A stretch of 64,000 nucleotides of DNA from Ptiloglossa arizonensis. Its lineage: Eukaryota > Arthropoda > Insecta > Hymenoptera > Colletidae. The notes under the pieces were generated by a model. It was not told the DNA's origin, searched no databases, and saw only the letters and a list, made by a program, of their open reading frames with translations. Both the position numbers and the translations under genes were made by a program. This document shows positions 46,686 to 60,244 of the stretch, piece after piece. Every line of letters begins with the position of its first letter. Within the stretch, counting starts at the first letter, position 1. The stretch is taken from positions 4,278,001 through 4,342,000 of the forward strand of contig NC_135059.1 in assembly GCF_051014685.1 (NCBI RefSeq), written 5' to 3'.

Positions 46686-48993
46686 TGAGGAAATGTCACC
46701 AAGTGATTCTAGTTTATGTCCATTTTGCATAAAAGCAACGAATTGCTCCTTACTGTTCGCAATCTCTTTCGTGAGATACAGTGTATTGTATACGTAAATT
46801 TTAAATTTTGATATTTTCATCAAGGAACAGTATGGTAATACTAAGAATAATAACGACGCTGTCGTATAGTTTACTGAAAATGCAGAGTTTGCTACCTGTA
46901 AACGTTTAATGCAACATTAACCATGTTTTTATTGTAAAGAGTAATTAAGTTTATAATTTCTAATGCGTTATTAACAACTACTTAGCTATTGTTTAGGTTT
47001 TGTTGCGAGTGTTCTATGTTGTATGAAAAATGTACTACAACGTTACGATAGTAAAATATGAGTGTTAAATTACTGATAACGCGAAATTAATCATAGACAA
47101 ATCTATGATTAGCAATTTCGAAAGCGCATGCGTCAATGTTCATTTTATTCGGGTTCCAATAAGATGATCACGAACGTTTGTGTGGTGAAAACCTAAAACA
47201 GAGTAGCAAGGATGCACACTAGTGCTCTCTGTATTTTCATGGAAACAAGATTATAATTTATCGATGCGAGATTGCATAATAAAGTTCCCTTATAAACATT
47301 ATATTTTGTATGTACACATACGGTCATCATGCATATGCATAATGCGTGCTATCCACATGGCGTATATATGTACGTGTAAGTCTGAGTACAACGTATGTCA
47401 TCTTGCTTCTTTTTCTTTGTCTCGGCTAGGTAATAAGTATTTTTTTGTTCTGTGAAGTGAGATGTTAAATATGAGCAATTGTAAAAAAAAAATAAAATAT
47501 TAATAATGTAGTAACCAATGAAAAGTCGACTTCAACGTTCTCTATGGAAAGATTCGTACATTGGAAATCGTTATTCAGAAAGGGTTTGAGCAATGGAAAA
47601 GCGGCTTGATTTGTATTATAGACTAATCTGTCAGTGTAACTTTCACATCGGACTGGAGGAGTATCGTAAAAATTAATTGGAAATCGAGTAATTCGTGATA
47701 TTATCGTCTCACGAGAAGAAAAGAGAAAAAAAGCAGTCGTTTCGATTGGTGGATATTGTGTTGCGATGCTAGCCATTTTCGCGAACTATTGTAACGAAAA
47801 ATAATCGCGTTTGAATTGAGCTCGCGTAAGATTAGTTACAGAGTCGTTCATCCCGTAAGCTATCTGCGTACGTCCTAAAGAATCTAAAAGATCTACATAC
47901 TCGACAAGATCGAAATCAACGGTATCGTATCTCTTTCTTTAAGGGGGAAATGGATGGTCTCCCCATCGAGTAATGTCCTTATACTGTTTCTCGTGTAAAC
48001 GATTGTCTATGGATTTTGTATGAAGTATCAGAACGGTCATCGGATATCGTCCATCGCGGAGCAATTTCGCAGTCCAAGGTAAGACATCGTTACTCGCTAC
48101 TTATTGTTTATTAGAAAAATTACAGGATTTGTGATTGCCTTGCTTGAAAATGTTTTGCTTGTGTGTTTTAACGTTTCTGTTCTGACTGACGTTACATATA
48201 ATTCCGTTTAATTTGGCAATCGTCTATATTGAATCACGTAGAATTAGTAGTGTCGCGTGCGGTTGTGAATGGGTATACATAAATTTAGATATACTAATCC
48301 AGCAGAACTCTAAATTGCATACGTAAATTTTGTTTATTTACGATTTACGGTAAAATTGCTTTTTAAAGCATCATGAAAGTTCTGGTACCATTGAAAATAT
48401 AATCGAAATGCACATTCAATTTTTTGTCGGGATCGTTGATTCTTTAGGTACTCTAAGAGAAACTACTACTTTGCGAATTTGCTTCCTTTCTAAACAATTT
48501 TCATACGTGGTATATTGTTTCAGTATGATATAAATCGATAAGTGATAACAAATTTTCGTGGCATTCATTCTTACTTCGCTTAAATCGTATCGATGACACA
48601 TTTGCTTGTGTATTTTTTGTTTCGTTCGTAGTGGTCGCGAATTTATGACCATGCAGTCGCGATTTGCGTGAGCGTGTTTTTACATAGTATGCTCGTCAAC
48701 CGGCAGATTGTGAACGACACTACAACTATTTGTAAATTTGCGATGACGTGTACTGACAATTACGCGAGTCCATTAAAACATCGAGAATCGATGTATATGA
48801 TGCAGTTGTGTCGTTGAGAAAATCTTCACATCTATACAATATAATGTTTGACATACGTGTAGTAGTTAAACTACATGATTTGATTTGAGAAGTTTGAGTA
48901 ATCTAGCCACAAATTGTATACATAGATGATGCGAGTAAGGTATGGTCCACGAATAAAATTTCTCACATTCAAAAAGAAGAATGAAGTTTCTAA
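46686..48993. other. Intergenic region and likely 5' UTR of the myotubularin gene
   Basis: AT-rich sequence that holds the Hikeshi 3' UTR and, further right, the probable promoter of the MTMR3/4-like gene. A GTAAGA donor-like site at about 48079, after a moderately CpG-rich block (47820-48080), could end an untranslated first exon. No protein-coding signal is seen. Confidence 0.45.
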
Positions 48994-51900
48994 ATGATAT
49001 GTCACAGAGCGGAGATGGAGAGTTCCGAAGAGCCAACAAGTTTGCAATCTATATGTCATTTACATGTTTCGGAATTGTTTCCAAAGCATACACATCTTGA
49101 ATGCGAAGATCAAACGCTTGTGGTTCCATTTACTCTTTTGAGTGGAGAATCCATTGTAGCACTTGGACGTACATCTGATGGAGTGTTGGCTCTTTCTAAC
49201 TACAGACTTTATTTACAATTAAGTCAAACATGCTACAATATCCCACTTGGTTTAATAGAACAGCTAGAAGTTAAAGAGATTTTCTTCTTACATATTGGTT
49301 GTAAAGATGCACGTTCTCTGAGGTATGTTTTTATTCCATTTAGGTAAATTACATCTTTTTCAATAGTGTCAAACTATTTACATTTTAACATTTCAGCTGT
49401 GCCTTTTCCACAAATGAACATTGCTTAGAATGGTTCAAGCGACTACACAAAGTAACTTACCCTCGTAAGAGCATAGAAGATATATTTGCTTTTGCATATT
49501 ATGCTTGGTCGATTGAGGAAGGCAATGATTTTACCAAGTTTAGAAAGGACAATACTTCCTATACTGCTACTTTTAACTTGGAGGTAAGTAATTCATAGAA
49601 TACATTTCAATTTAGACAAATTCAATTATATTTTGTTACTACTTTTTAGGTAGAACGATTAAAATTTAATTTACACGGTACATGGCGTATTAGCCAAATC
49701 AATCAAGATTATCGAATGTGTCCATCATATCCACCGCTACTTTTGGTTCCTGCCTGCATTTCCGACGAAATATTGGAAATTGGGGCCAAGTTCCGCAGTT
49801 CTCGTCGAATTCCTGCTGTCGTTTGGAGGTATTACGAAAAAATAACTTTTGTATTCCTCTAAACAAAATTGTGTTTCCTTAAATGCCACCTCTCTTTGCT
49901 TTGCAGGCATGTAAATAATGGTGCGGTATTAGCGAGAAGCAGTCAACCAGAAGTCGGTTGGCTCGGTTGGCGAAGTCCGGAGGACGAGGATCTCTTGAAA
50001 GCCCTTGCAAATGCATGTTCCTACGATAAAGAATTAACGATGATGGATTCCATTCCTCATTCTGATATCGGTGATGATGGTACCACAACAAATAATACAA
50101 AAGTGGGTATCGAATATTGGGCCACATTATTAATTGACAGTAAAAGAGATAGTTTAAAAGAGTTTAAAATAGATTCTATATTCGTTAGAGATTTGGCAAC
50201 AAAAATTATAAACGAATTCGAAGCGTTTAACATTTTTTTGAATTGTAATGCATTATTTATAGAAAGTTCTGATCGTGGACGCCAGATCGTACACAACCGC
50301 CGTAGCAAATAGAGCACGTGGTGGTGGTTGCGAGTGTCCTGAATATTATTCCAGTTGCGACATACAATTCATGAATTTACCAAACATTCATTCTATACGG
50401 AAGAGTTTTCATGCGTTAAGGCAGCTTTGCGCATCGGATGCTGCTCATCTCAAGTAAATGAATACTTTGTTTCGTGATATATTTCGTATTGATCATATTT
50501 ATCATCGATGAATTTCTTTAAAATACATCTCTGATGACGGTTTTTTTTTTGGTTTTGCAGCTGGCACAGTCTTTTAGAAGGAACACGGTGGTTACAACAT
50601 ATGTCTGGATTATTACGGGCAGCGGTGACGGTAGCATCTGCAATAGAAAGAGATGGTCGACCAGTGTTAGTACATTGTAGTGACGGCTGGGATAGAACGC
50701 CTCAGATAGTTACTTTAGCGCAGATCCTCCTTGATCCGTATTATCGAACTATGGAGGTATGCCGAAGGTACTCCCATTTTTTCTTTTTGTTCATTACTGG
50801 ACAGTCGTTTCGTTACTCTGTTTTATTGTCGTCAGGGATTCCAAATCTTATGCGAGAGAGAATGGTTAGACTTTGGACATAAATTCGCGGATCGTTGCGG
50901 ACAAACAGTTGGCTGTGAAGATCCGAACGAACGATGTCCGGTATTTTTGCAGTGGCTTGACTGTATACACCAGTTAACCCATCAATTTAAGAGTAGTTTT
51001 CAGATGTCTCCGACATATTTCGTGAGTATACTGACATAGTATGCATTTACTACTTTTATCCGTACGTACATAAATATTCGAAACATGTATCACTCCGTTT
51101 TTGACGCTACAGCGTTAACATCGATTAACACCAGTGACTCGATTAATTTCAGGTGAAATTAGCACAGCATACGTATTCGCAGCTTTTCGGCACATTTCTT
51201 TGCAACAGGAGACAAGAAAGGCTACAATTGAGAATACGGGAACGTACATTTTCAGTTTGGCGCTTTCTGAATTCCAGTTCGTTCGTAAATCATTTGTACT
51301 CGCCTGTAAAGAATCGAGTAGGATATTTTTCGTAAATTTGTATTATAGTTGCTTATTTTATTTCATTTAATGATATTTCTGGTTCCTGTTCTAATTACGC
51401 TATTTTTTTGATTCCGTTATATTTATATCTCGCATATATGTATATATATATGTATATATATATATACACACACACACACATATATATATATTTTTTTTTG
51501 TATATTCAAATGCATGTGTAACTTTGATAATTTCTTGTTATCAGGTATTATGGCCAAGTTGCAACGTACGAGACCTTATTTTATGGTCTGAGTTATATTT
51601 AGGTTCTATGGAATCTTCTCTTGATATTACGGATGATAAACAAAGAGCGACAATGATAGATATTGAAAGCGGTGAGAGCGAAGAACCGCAGGAGCAAATG
51701 ACCAAAACTCGATCGTACGGGGACCTCATGCACGCTCCGGATCACGCGGCCTACCTTCATCGTAGACTCAGCGATCCAAGTATTTCGGTGGAAACGTAAT
51801 TGCTGTTATTGCTTTTTATATGTAGTAACAGATTCGGAATAATGTAAATAAGACAAGAGAACAGAAAGCAAAAATGCCGCCATTTAATACCATATTAATG

Positions 51901-53659
51901 ATGAATGGCGCATTACGCATGTTTTCTTCTCTTCGTGAAAATTGTACTGTGTATTGTATGATCGTATAATTGGTAACGCTATTACAGAAAGTTCGATTCT
52001 TTGACGCTTGACGCAGAAATAGTGGAAAAGGTTCCAAACCATACCGTAGAATGTAAGATTGAAAACGAGGAAAGGAATACATCAGAGAATGAAGACATAT
52101 CGAAGCAATTTAACACGACGACTCAAGTCTCGAATGATTCACCAGCAAATCCATCGGTCGACAGTTCAACGGACACACTAATACCTAGTAACGATTCTGT
52201 ACTCGGAACAACCAGTACCGATAATGAAACGTAAGTATCATATTCTGTGCAATAGAAACGAGGTCGAATTTGATAGTGCACTTTTTATACTTGAAACCGG
52301 AGTCCGAGTACGAGTTTGAATTTAAAACAAATTTAAATTCAAAGCCGATTCAAATCCATGTTCGATTCAAACAACAAAAAGTTTTTATCGAGCAGCAGAT
52401 CGCAAAAAAATTCGCCGCAAGACATCGTTTCGCCGTGGATTGAGACCAATATTAGCGGTCGAATCGTTTGCTCCTGCAGTCACAACTACAATCATAACCT
52501 TAACGAGGGCAGTGATGTTAGCGATACCAGTGCGCCGCTGATGTCAAGGACACCTAGCAGTGTTTTCCCGGCTTCTCCAACTCGTCAAGATACAATGCCA
52601 GATAATCCTGATAGGCTGGACGACGTCGATGGTCTTCCCATTATACATTGCGATGTTCAGATGCGTGTGAAAGAGATTATCATGGGGCATGAGGTACGTT
52701 ATATATATTTCGGTTCACTTAATATAAACAGGAGATAAGAGAAAAACAAAAACGTTTGTTGGACAATTTCACGAGTCTGCGTGCGATTACGGTGTTGGCT
52801 GTCTTATTGCTTTTCAGCTAATTAACGAAGCATTAAGGAAGGAATTACATAGGACGAGGCTGGCTTTACTCAAGCAAGTTTGTAATCATAACGCGGATAC
52901 TGATCGCATCGACGATATCGTGAGTGTTTCTAAAGACGTCACTGAAAGTTTCTCAGGAGGAGAATAATTTTTATTCTACTTATTAAAGAATAATCCAGAT
53001 AATTCCAGAGGAAAAGGAAAGTATTGCTCATGTTTCAGGGATCGTTACCCGATTCGGTAGGAAGTGCCGGTGATCACGGAGAGTCGTTACCATCGGACAT
53101 GTCTTGGGAAGCGGTCGAGGATTTGGGTCCAGCTCCTACTCTGTGGGTACCCGATCATGCGGTGAATCGATGCATGGGCTGCAACACGGAATTTTGGCTC
53201 GGAAGGCGTAAGCATCATTGCAGGTAGGATCGGATGTCTCTTATGAAATCGATATTCGTACGGTGGTTGATTTACTATGGTGGCGTACAATTACAGTCTA
53301 ATGCTACATCAGCTGGTTTATCATCGTCTCATTTTTATTGTAGATGCTGTGGCAAGATTTTCTGTGCGGATTGTTCGGAAAATTCGACACCGTTACCTAG
53401 CGAACAACTGTACAATCCCGTAAGAGTTTGCAGCGATTGTTTCTCCCGGATTCATCGACACACAAGCCCCTGTCAGTGCAGTGCCCGCCATCAAAGTAAA
53501 GGAGAGAACGACACGGATCTTTTGTCAAATTCGGAAAGCTTGATGACTTGTCAAAGACCGAAAGGTTTAAACGTGACAAAAGACAGCTGTTGCGATAACT
53601 TGTTGCAAGTTGCGCATCAAAAAACACAACCAACGGTCACAGCAGCCACGGTAAATTGA
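48994..53659 (+). CDS. Myotubularin-related phosphoinositide 3-phosphatase, MTMR3/4 type with FYVE
   Basis: Fourteen exons, 48994-49322, 49397-49583, 49650-49828, 49907-50102, 50263-50453, 50561-50756, 50836-51021, 51153-51317, 51545-51795, 51988-52230, 52345-52693, 52818-52919, 53039-53223 and 53344-53659, join to about 1024 residues. The order is PH-GRAM (1-130), phosphatase (about 160-550), a long acidic, Ser/Thr-rich linker, then a FYVE finger (about 894-965). The active-site P-loop is intact at about residues 399-407 (HCSDGWDRT, nucleophile Cys 400). The FYVE finger has WVPD, the RRKHHCR basic patch and eight Cys/His ligands (CMGC, HHCRCCGKIFCADC, CSDC). The enzyme should remove the 3-phosphate from PI3P and PI(3,5)P2 on endosomes and autophagosomes. 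The alternative start at 49015 applies if an intron ends at CAG 49006. The acceptor at 52345 is weak, but phase supports it. Confidence 0.93.
51433..51491. repeat. AT/AC microsatellite in a myotubularin intron
   Basis: A compound dinucleotide repeat of (TA)n, (CA)n and (TA)n followed by a T run. It lies in the intron between 51317 and 51545 and has no coding meaning. Confidence 0.9.
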
Positions 53660-54394
53660 AAACACGCGAGGGAGTACGAGAAGGAGCAACGCAGCATTCG
53701 GTTTTCGATTTGGTTTTCGGCAGGACGATGCTCGGAGAGTATTCTTGTCTCGTGTGGTTCCAATACGCGTGATTATCGGGTGTAGAATTCACACGCAGAA
53801 GATGTGTCGTAATTCGATATGGTACAAGTGTCGCATTATCGCCACGCTAGATTTTCTGAGCGATTCAATATTTATTGCTAGTGTAATAATTTGTACGAAG
53901 AAATGTATAGCGTCAGAGAGAAAACGAGTCAGTATACGAGGTGTTGTATATACGTTAGGAGTAACTTGATCCAACGAGACACCTGGCTTCTTCGAACGAG
54001 ACTACTCAAGTTTCCCCGTTTTTAGGAAATCTTCTTATCCTCATGAGGTACAGCGAGACGAGGCCGAGGAACGTTTTGGATAGGCTGTGACTGATGTCTA
54101 GTTTTAGACACTGTACGAGGTGCGCTCTTAATTAATTGTCGATCGATCGATGAAACGACTCGTTAATTAGTAGTTGGATTACGATACGAGAAACCTGTAT
54201 TTGTATATTGCCGCTGTTTACGAGAATTGGAATATTAAATGTCATTATCGTATGTGATCGTCTGTCTACTTGTTGCTCACTCGTTTGATACGCGCGCACA
54301 CATACACATACACACACAGAGAGAGAAAGAGAGAGAGAGAGTGAGAGAGAGAGTCTCAATATAGAAATGTAAAACAACTTTTTTTGAAACAATT
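53660..54394. other. Convergent spacer with CA/GA repeat
   Basis: The myotubularin and gustatory receptor genes end toward each other across about 0.7 kb. A compound (AC)n(AG)n microsatellite at 54291-54353 lies next to the receptor stop. The remainder should be 3' UTR. Confidence 0.6.
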
Positions 54395-56390
54395 TCACAA
54401 GGCGGTCTTCAATGCTGTAAAATTTTGAAATGACGATGCAGACTTCAGTATTTGCGTTGCGTTTTTTATTATGTCAACGTCTCCCTTTGTGTCGTCCGCA
54501 TTCTGGAACTGTATCAGTATGACGAGATATGTTGTCACCGCTCCCGCAATCTGAAACACCACGGTGCGTGTACATACTTACGTATTCTCTCGCATGCTTC
54601 ATTTTTCTTTTACGCGCGAATATCTTGTACGTTCTTACCGACGTTATCAATGTTCTGTCCAAACAGAAGAGTCCGCACGCTGAAAATTCAAGAGGTCGAT
54701 GTAACAATTGAAGAGAAAATATTTCCAACTGTTGTCGACCATTCATTTCGAAACTAGAGGATAGTAACTGACTAACGAGGATCGCCGTTCTTTTTCCCTG
54801 GAACAGAACATTCCTCAATACCCGATTCTCGTGTTGAGCAATTCGAATCACAACGACCGTCTTCACGATCTCCTTTCCTTTCCCTTCGTCTTTTTTACTT
54901 TCTTCTTACCTCTGCGACAGTGGAGTAGCTCGGTTGCACGATTATCAACATCCTGGTTACGTGGAAGATACACCACATACACTGTACCACCAAAAATATC
55001 CATTCGTGCTCCCCTCCTGCTTGTAGGATCAAGAAGTAGGGTGTGATGACTAGGTGTAATAGGCACGTGACGGTAACGGCCAATATCACGATACCGAACG
55101 TACTGTTTATAAGAGAGACTGCGTCGCAAAGCGACGAATGTACTGTTATCAATTCGGATATAGTGTTTACGTAAATTTCGCTTTCTGTAAATAGACGATA
55201 CATAAAATTTGACAAATCATACAATTCAAATTCTGTCGGAGTAGACTTACCCACCGTTTAAATTTCGAAAGTTTCGGCAACTGCCCAATTCGAACGTTTG
55301 TTTGCGAACATCGCCGATTGCTGTTGCTACACGGTTCGCCAAAGAGACGCGTTTGATCGATAGTAATTTTATCGTTAGTTTCGATCGATACAATATACAA
55401 ACTTTAAACGAGCCTAACAAGTTGAGTCAAAGAATGCGATTTCTACTGTATTTACCTGTTCCAACATATTTTCCATAGTAATCGGTCATGCTAGCGTTAT
55501 CGAACAGATTCTCGAGGCTGTTGTTCAGTTTGATGAATCTTTGCCCCACGTTGTACGTTGAAACGGTGTATTGGATTTCCGTCGATATGATCACGGTGTA
55601 CATAAAATATAGTGGCGTATAGTTAACGGGACCTTGACCGATCATTTCTTTGTTATCTTTCGTTTTACGATTCCACGTGTAATAATCGAGAATCGAGTTC
55701 AACCACAGGTACCCAAGGCTGCACGTTGTTAAGCAAATTGTGAATCTCCGAGAGCTTTTCGTCGATGATATACCGACCTTTTTGTCTACCTGAAATCAAC
55801 ATACGCGATCGTATTGATTTTACATAGTAAAACAACAGAGTTGGAAAAGTATCGTTACTGCTCCACCTCGACTAATTTGTTTAAGACGACTTGCAGGTAT
55901 TTCCAGCGAAAAGGTGAGCCAACGATGCAGACCACCGTTAGACTCATCACTCCAAGAACATCGCTACACGTAGCGATCACCGCTGTTCGGGATTTCAGTC
56001 TGGTGCTGTGCTCCCATCCATCTTTCAGATCGCGCCACAGACCCCAAATCTCCATACCGAGGAGTAACATCAGCACGCACAAACTACGGAAACAATCGAC
56101 CGATCAAACGTGTTATTAATCGAATTGTCGCGCGTTCAAGGACACGTATCACAATTGGTTGTTATCGAGCTCTGTTACCTGTAAACAAGGTCGATGATGT
56201 TCAATCGAGCTTGACATCTTCCGGTATTGGGTGTGATGAATCTGACTGGAACCAAACCGCACAATTTACCAATGTAATATATCGGGAAGCTTGCTCGGTA
56301 GAGATCACTTTGCGGTGTATGTTTATCCTTTCTTCCATCCGGCTTCACCTCGTTATCCTTCGTACTCTTGGGTCGATTTTCTAGAAGCAT
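54395..56390 (-). CDS. Gustatory receptor, Gr28-like
   Basis: Seven exons, 56179-56390, 55867-56083, 55456-55789, 55255-55413, 54910-55184, 54639-54797 and 54395-54550, join to 503 residues, longer than most insect gustatory receptors (about 380-450). The family marks lie at the C-terminus: QQLEIFSLQLLHRPLEFSAC, then GLFCLDRTLITS and IAGAVTTYLVILIQFQ, the TYxxxxxQF signature in the last helix. The N-terminal helix segment YRASFPIYYIGKLCGLVPVRF also fits. Seven hydrophobic helices can be counted. These proteins form ligand-gated cation channels in taste neurons. The ending resembles the Gr28b group, but without an alignment the subfamily is tentative. Exon 1 has an N-terminal hydrophilic extension of about 30 residues. 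The exon at 55255-55413 is the least certain; phase supports it. Confidence 0.87.
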
Positions 56391-59300
56391 TCGAGTATTA
56401 TTTTCTTTTGTAAATCGTTCACACGATTGTGTCCGAGGGATTTGTTCTATCTTTTTTTTTTTTTTTGTTTTCAGAACACGTGCTTAAGTTACAGACCACT
56501 ACCCTGGGAAAGTAAGAAGCATTCAACAAGCAGACTATTAGATTTTCGCTTGTACGTTTCATAGGGCATGATCTCAATGACTAAAGACAGTCTAGTCGTT
56601 GTTTAATTAACCCTAGAGTAGTCTGGTGGGGTTTGACAAAAATATTGTTTCGTAACTAATAAGAGAACAGCACTCGACACATGCCTTTTTTCTAAACATA
56701 CTTTAAAAATAATTCATTATGGACGTGCATGAATTCATCAATGCATCGTCGGTATCTGAACATATCATACGTATGGGACAGGGAAGAGACAGTGGGGTCT
56801 ACCGGATCCCCAGTAAAGCACTGATGTGTCTTATTTCGATTAAAATACGGTTACTGAAATTTATATAAATCTATTCAAGCTTACCAACGAGACGCGATTG
56901 GTATTTATTGATTATTCACACGATATATTTATTATGAAACATTCTTACGTGTTTACAGTTATAGTAAATGGTACAGATGCAGCAATATATATACGATACG
57001 AGTGCAAGTATGCATGTTCTATCAGAGAAGAAATATATTTTTATATAATTTTTGTGTTTGACGTCTAAAAGTTTTTTAACACGTTCGCTACCATGAGTCA
57101 TATATATTTCTGATGCGCCAATTCTCGTAAAGTATCTAACGTTGCATAAATACGTACATACGGTATATGTAACAGCGATGATTGTCTATTTTATGTCCGT
57201 ATAAACAAACGAAGGTAAAACTATAGATCAGTGTTACATTATGAGGGATCATCGCGTTCACATTATTCGGTTGGCCTATGTAATAAATTTTATTTGTACA
57301 TAATCAGAAGCATGCATTATTTTAAATAAAAATAGAATACAAATGTTGCGTGAACGAACAGTTTCTCAACTAAATTGTGGTATCAAACGTGTTATATGTT
57401 TAATTTCAAGTTTAATTTGTTAAATCACTGGTCTCCATCTTATTCTAGGCACCTTTCAATTTTTATATTTTTTCCCCATTACTTCCCAAATATATTTTAC
57501 CTTTTCATCTTTATTCGAAAGTTATACATCAATGAACAGCTTGTTTCGTTTACTACATTATTGTACGACCGTAATTTTCTAACAAAAGAACCTATCGGTG
57601 ATACAAAGAAGTAAACACAGATGCAATCTCTATAGAAGCTAGAAAATAATGCATAAAGCATTTTTTCCGTTAGTATATATATTTGTAAGAGCTGTTAGTT
57701 ACAAAATAGCAAAGTATAAAGAAAAGAACGTATACGAATTATGTATCATTTGTATTTACCTAAATACTTTTGGAGTTAGGCAGACCCCACCGGAGTAAAT
57801 CATGTTGCAATTTTTAGCCAGACTATTGAAGGGTTAACCAACGCTGCTTCGGTGGGTAAAATAACAAATGTTACTCAATTTACTCGAGACGTTTTGGATG
57901 TCCACATCGTTCCATTGGACGTGCATTGTGTTTGCAACGCGTGTGCAACTTCTCTTTTCCAAACGCACTCTGTTTTCGTCGATACTTAGAATAGTCCTGG
58001 TGAAGAACTTATCTTTCGGTCAAAGCTCGATAAACACGAAAAAGGAAAAAAAAAACGAGAGACAGGAAGCTCAAAACACAGCTTTATTGACCACTTCACG
58101 AATACTCGATCTTTACGATCTGGATAAATTTTGACTCTACTTATCGCGAATAAAAAAGGAAATACTTCTCCGATATTTACGAGGGCGCGAGCTTCTCGTT
58201 CTTTTTATTGTTACAAGTATCGCATTCTTGCTCCGCTAAACCTTAGTCACGACTAGTTTCATTCATCCTTGTCAGATTGTCGAAGATAATTATCGTTGAT
58301 TGTCGCGTTCTTGACGCGATGTTTATCCTTTTGAAAAACAACATGTTCCCCGTCGTTGGTCGATAGTAAATTCATCGTATTCACTGGTACCATCGAACGA
58401 CTGTCGTGCAGGATTATTGGAAAGTGGACAATGAGTTAGGAGTAATATTGAAAAATTGCAAGGGATTTGACAAAATAAAGTAACATGAAACGCGTCATAG
58501 AAATGAAAAACTAAGGTCGCAACACGAGTAAACAATGTACTTTCGATCTCTCGTTGGTTCCCTTCCTCCCACTCCTTCTTTCTGAACAGTCTACTTTCAA
58601 TCATCGTCGTGTCTTGCTCGATGAAACTTCGCGATAATCGTTCACGATGATATCGCGATGTTTGCAACGATATTTGATTAAGCTGCACGGCGTGGAAACC
58701 GTGGGAAAAAACAGTCGCGTCCATAAAGTCCGCAGTTGTCGACATTCAACACACGTCAATCGATCGTTTAATCTACTCGTTTTCCGTTGATTTTTTGTAT
58801 GAATCATCGGTGTCGTATTTTCTTGGTCTTTCTTTCCTCGTTGCGTTTATAGAACAGAGAAACTGTTTGAATAAAAAGGAAAGAAATAGAAATCGCGCCA
58901 TAAGTTTGTCAAATATTATATGTTCATATCGACAGAATGAGCGTATTAACCGTGAAAGATGAAGCGAACGGGAAATACATATTTCATTCTGTATATAAAG
59001 TAACATTTCTTTTTTCCTCATTTTAATTCATAAATACGCCTTTCATTTTTATTGGTACAGATTCATATTATTAGAACCTTAGATTAATCTAACAGGCCTA
59101 CAGTTTTCAAAGTTTACAAGTTTTCATTTATTTTCTGTAGTTAACAAAACATTTCTGATTCATTACTTCAATTGCAATTCAGTCGAATAAGTTTCTTTGT
59201 TTATTAAATTGATGGGATTTACACGTTCTTGAAATAATCGTATACTTGAGGAAACTAACAGATTTCTACTATACTCGAATGATGTCAAACATTTGAAATA

Positions 59301-59626
59301 CTTGATAAAGCAAGATTCCGATTGATGTTTAAGACAGTCGATAATTTCGAGTATCTCCAAACAATCAACCTCTTAGTTTAAATTCATCATTTGCGGAAAA
59401 ATTGAAATACTGGTTTAGATTCGAGTCTCGATTGTAATTTGAAATTCGAGATTATCTCGGCTCAGACTTTTTATACACCTTTACTGTTGGGAACCAGAGA
59501 GTTTAAGAATAAATCCCCTAGAGGGAGGAATCACCTTCGAGGTTATGTTCGCTAAGTTTTGGTGTTGATTTCGGTGTTGTGTGTTTAAAGCTAGGACATT
59601 AACCAAAACGTTTTAGCATTCAAAAG
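56391..59626. other. Intergenic region with a piggyBac-like element
   Basis: AT-rich sequence between the gustatory receptor start and PAGR1. Most of 56607-57837 is a transposable element listed separately. Outside it I find no coding signal. The last few hundred bases contain the PAGR1 promoter. Confidence 0.5.
56607..57837. mobile_element. 1.2-kb piggyBac-like non-autonomous element
   Basis: TTAA at both ends is followed by 20-bp inverted repeats that match at 17 of 20 bases: ttaaccctagagtagtctgg on the left and, as reverse complement, ttaacccttcaatagtctgg on the right. A second motif, ggtggggtttg on the left and ggtggggtctg on the right, adjoins the left repeat directly but lies about 25-30 bp inside the right repeat. 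This is the asymmetric subterminal arrangement seen in piggyBac. No transposase remains are visible, so it is a deletion derivative. Confidence 0.75.
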
Positions 59627-60244
59627 ATGGAACGCAACGAAGAGGAATGGTCGTTAGAATGTTCCGACGATGAGAAATATGAAACGGATGGAAAAGTAAG
59701 CGACATACCGTGCTTTCTTCCTGCGCACTTTATTCGTTCTTCTCTCTCCTTTTGTGTTTGCCTTTCGTTCATATATAGAACGAATGGAGCTTGAAACCAG
59801 ACGATATATTAACGTTGATTGAGGCTCTCGAAGCTAGCAACAGGGTTTTGGAGCTTGAGTGGAAGTGTCCCGGTAGAAGAGGTCCATCTCCTGTTCTTTC
59901 AAACAATAGACAACAAGATAGTGGCTCACAGGAATACAAGTAAATGTCTAATATTGTGGCATATTGTGATTCTGTATTATGCTTTCTGGTTCTTTGTTTA
60001 CAATTTTCATTTTTCCAGGACACAAGAAAAGTCTGACTTTGATTTTATGGATGAAATGTCATCACCAAGATTACCTGTTCGCAGAATAGGAGAAAGTACT
60101 CCAAAGGGGAGTGCGAAAAAGAAAACGGCTAGTTTTAATGGTGTACTGTCGACCATGTTGCGGCATCGCAGATTAGAACAACAGGAAATTAATTTGAGTC
60201 CAAAAAAGACCGAATCATCTGTATCCAAAACACAACAGGTCTAA
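59627..60244 (+). CDS. PAGR1/PA1, PTIP-associated subunit of MLL3/4 complexes
   Basis: Three exons, 59627-59695, 59779-59939 and 60019-60244, join to 151 residues. PAGR1 (PA1, PAXIP1-associated glutamate-rich protein 1) works with PTIP in the nuclear H3K4 methyltransferase complexes of MLL3/4 type (Trr in flies). The match follows the family layout: an acidic start with WSLECSDDE, a helical segment (KPDDILTLIEALEASNRVLE), the ELEWKCPGRRGPSP patch, then DFDFMDEMSSPRLPVRR, and KTASFNGVLSTMLRHRRLEQ, which corresponds to LDKVLSDMKRHKKLEEQ in human. The protein is shorter than the human one (254), mainly through loss of glutamate-rich segments. The single-family match is short but collinear. Confidence 0.85.
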
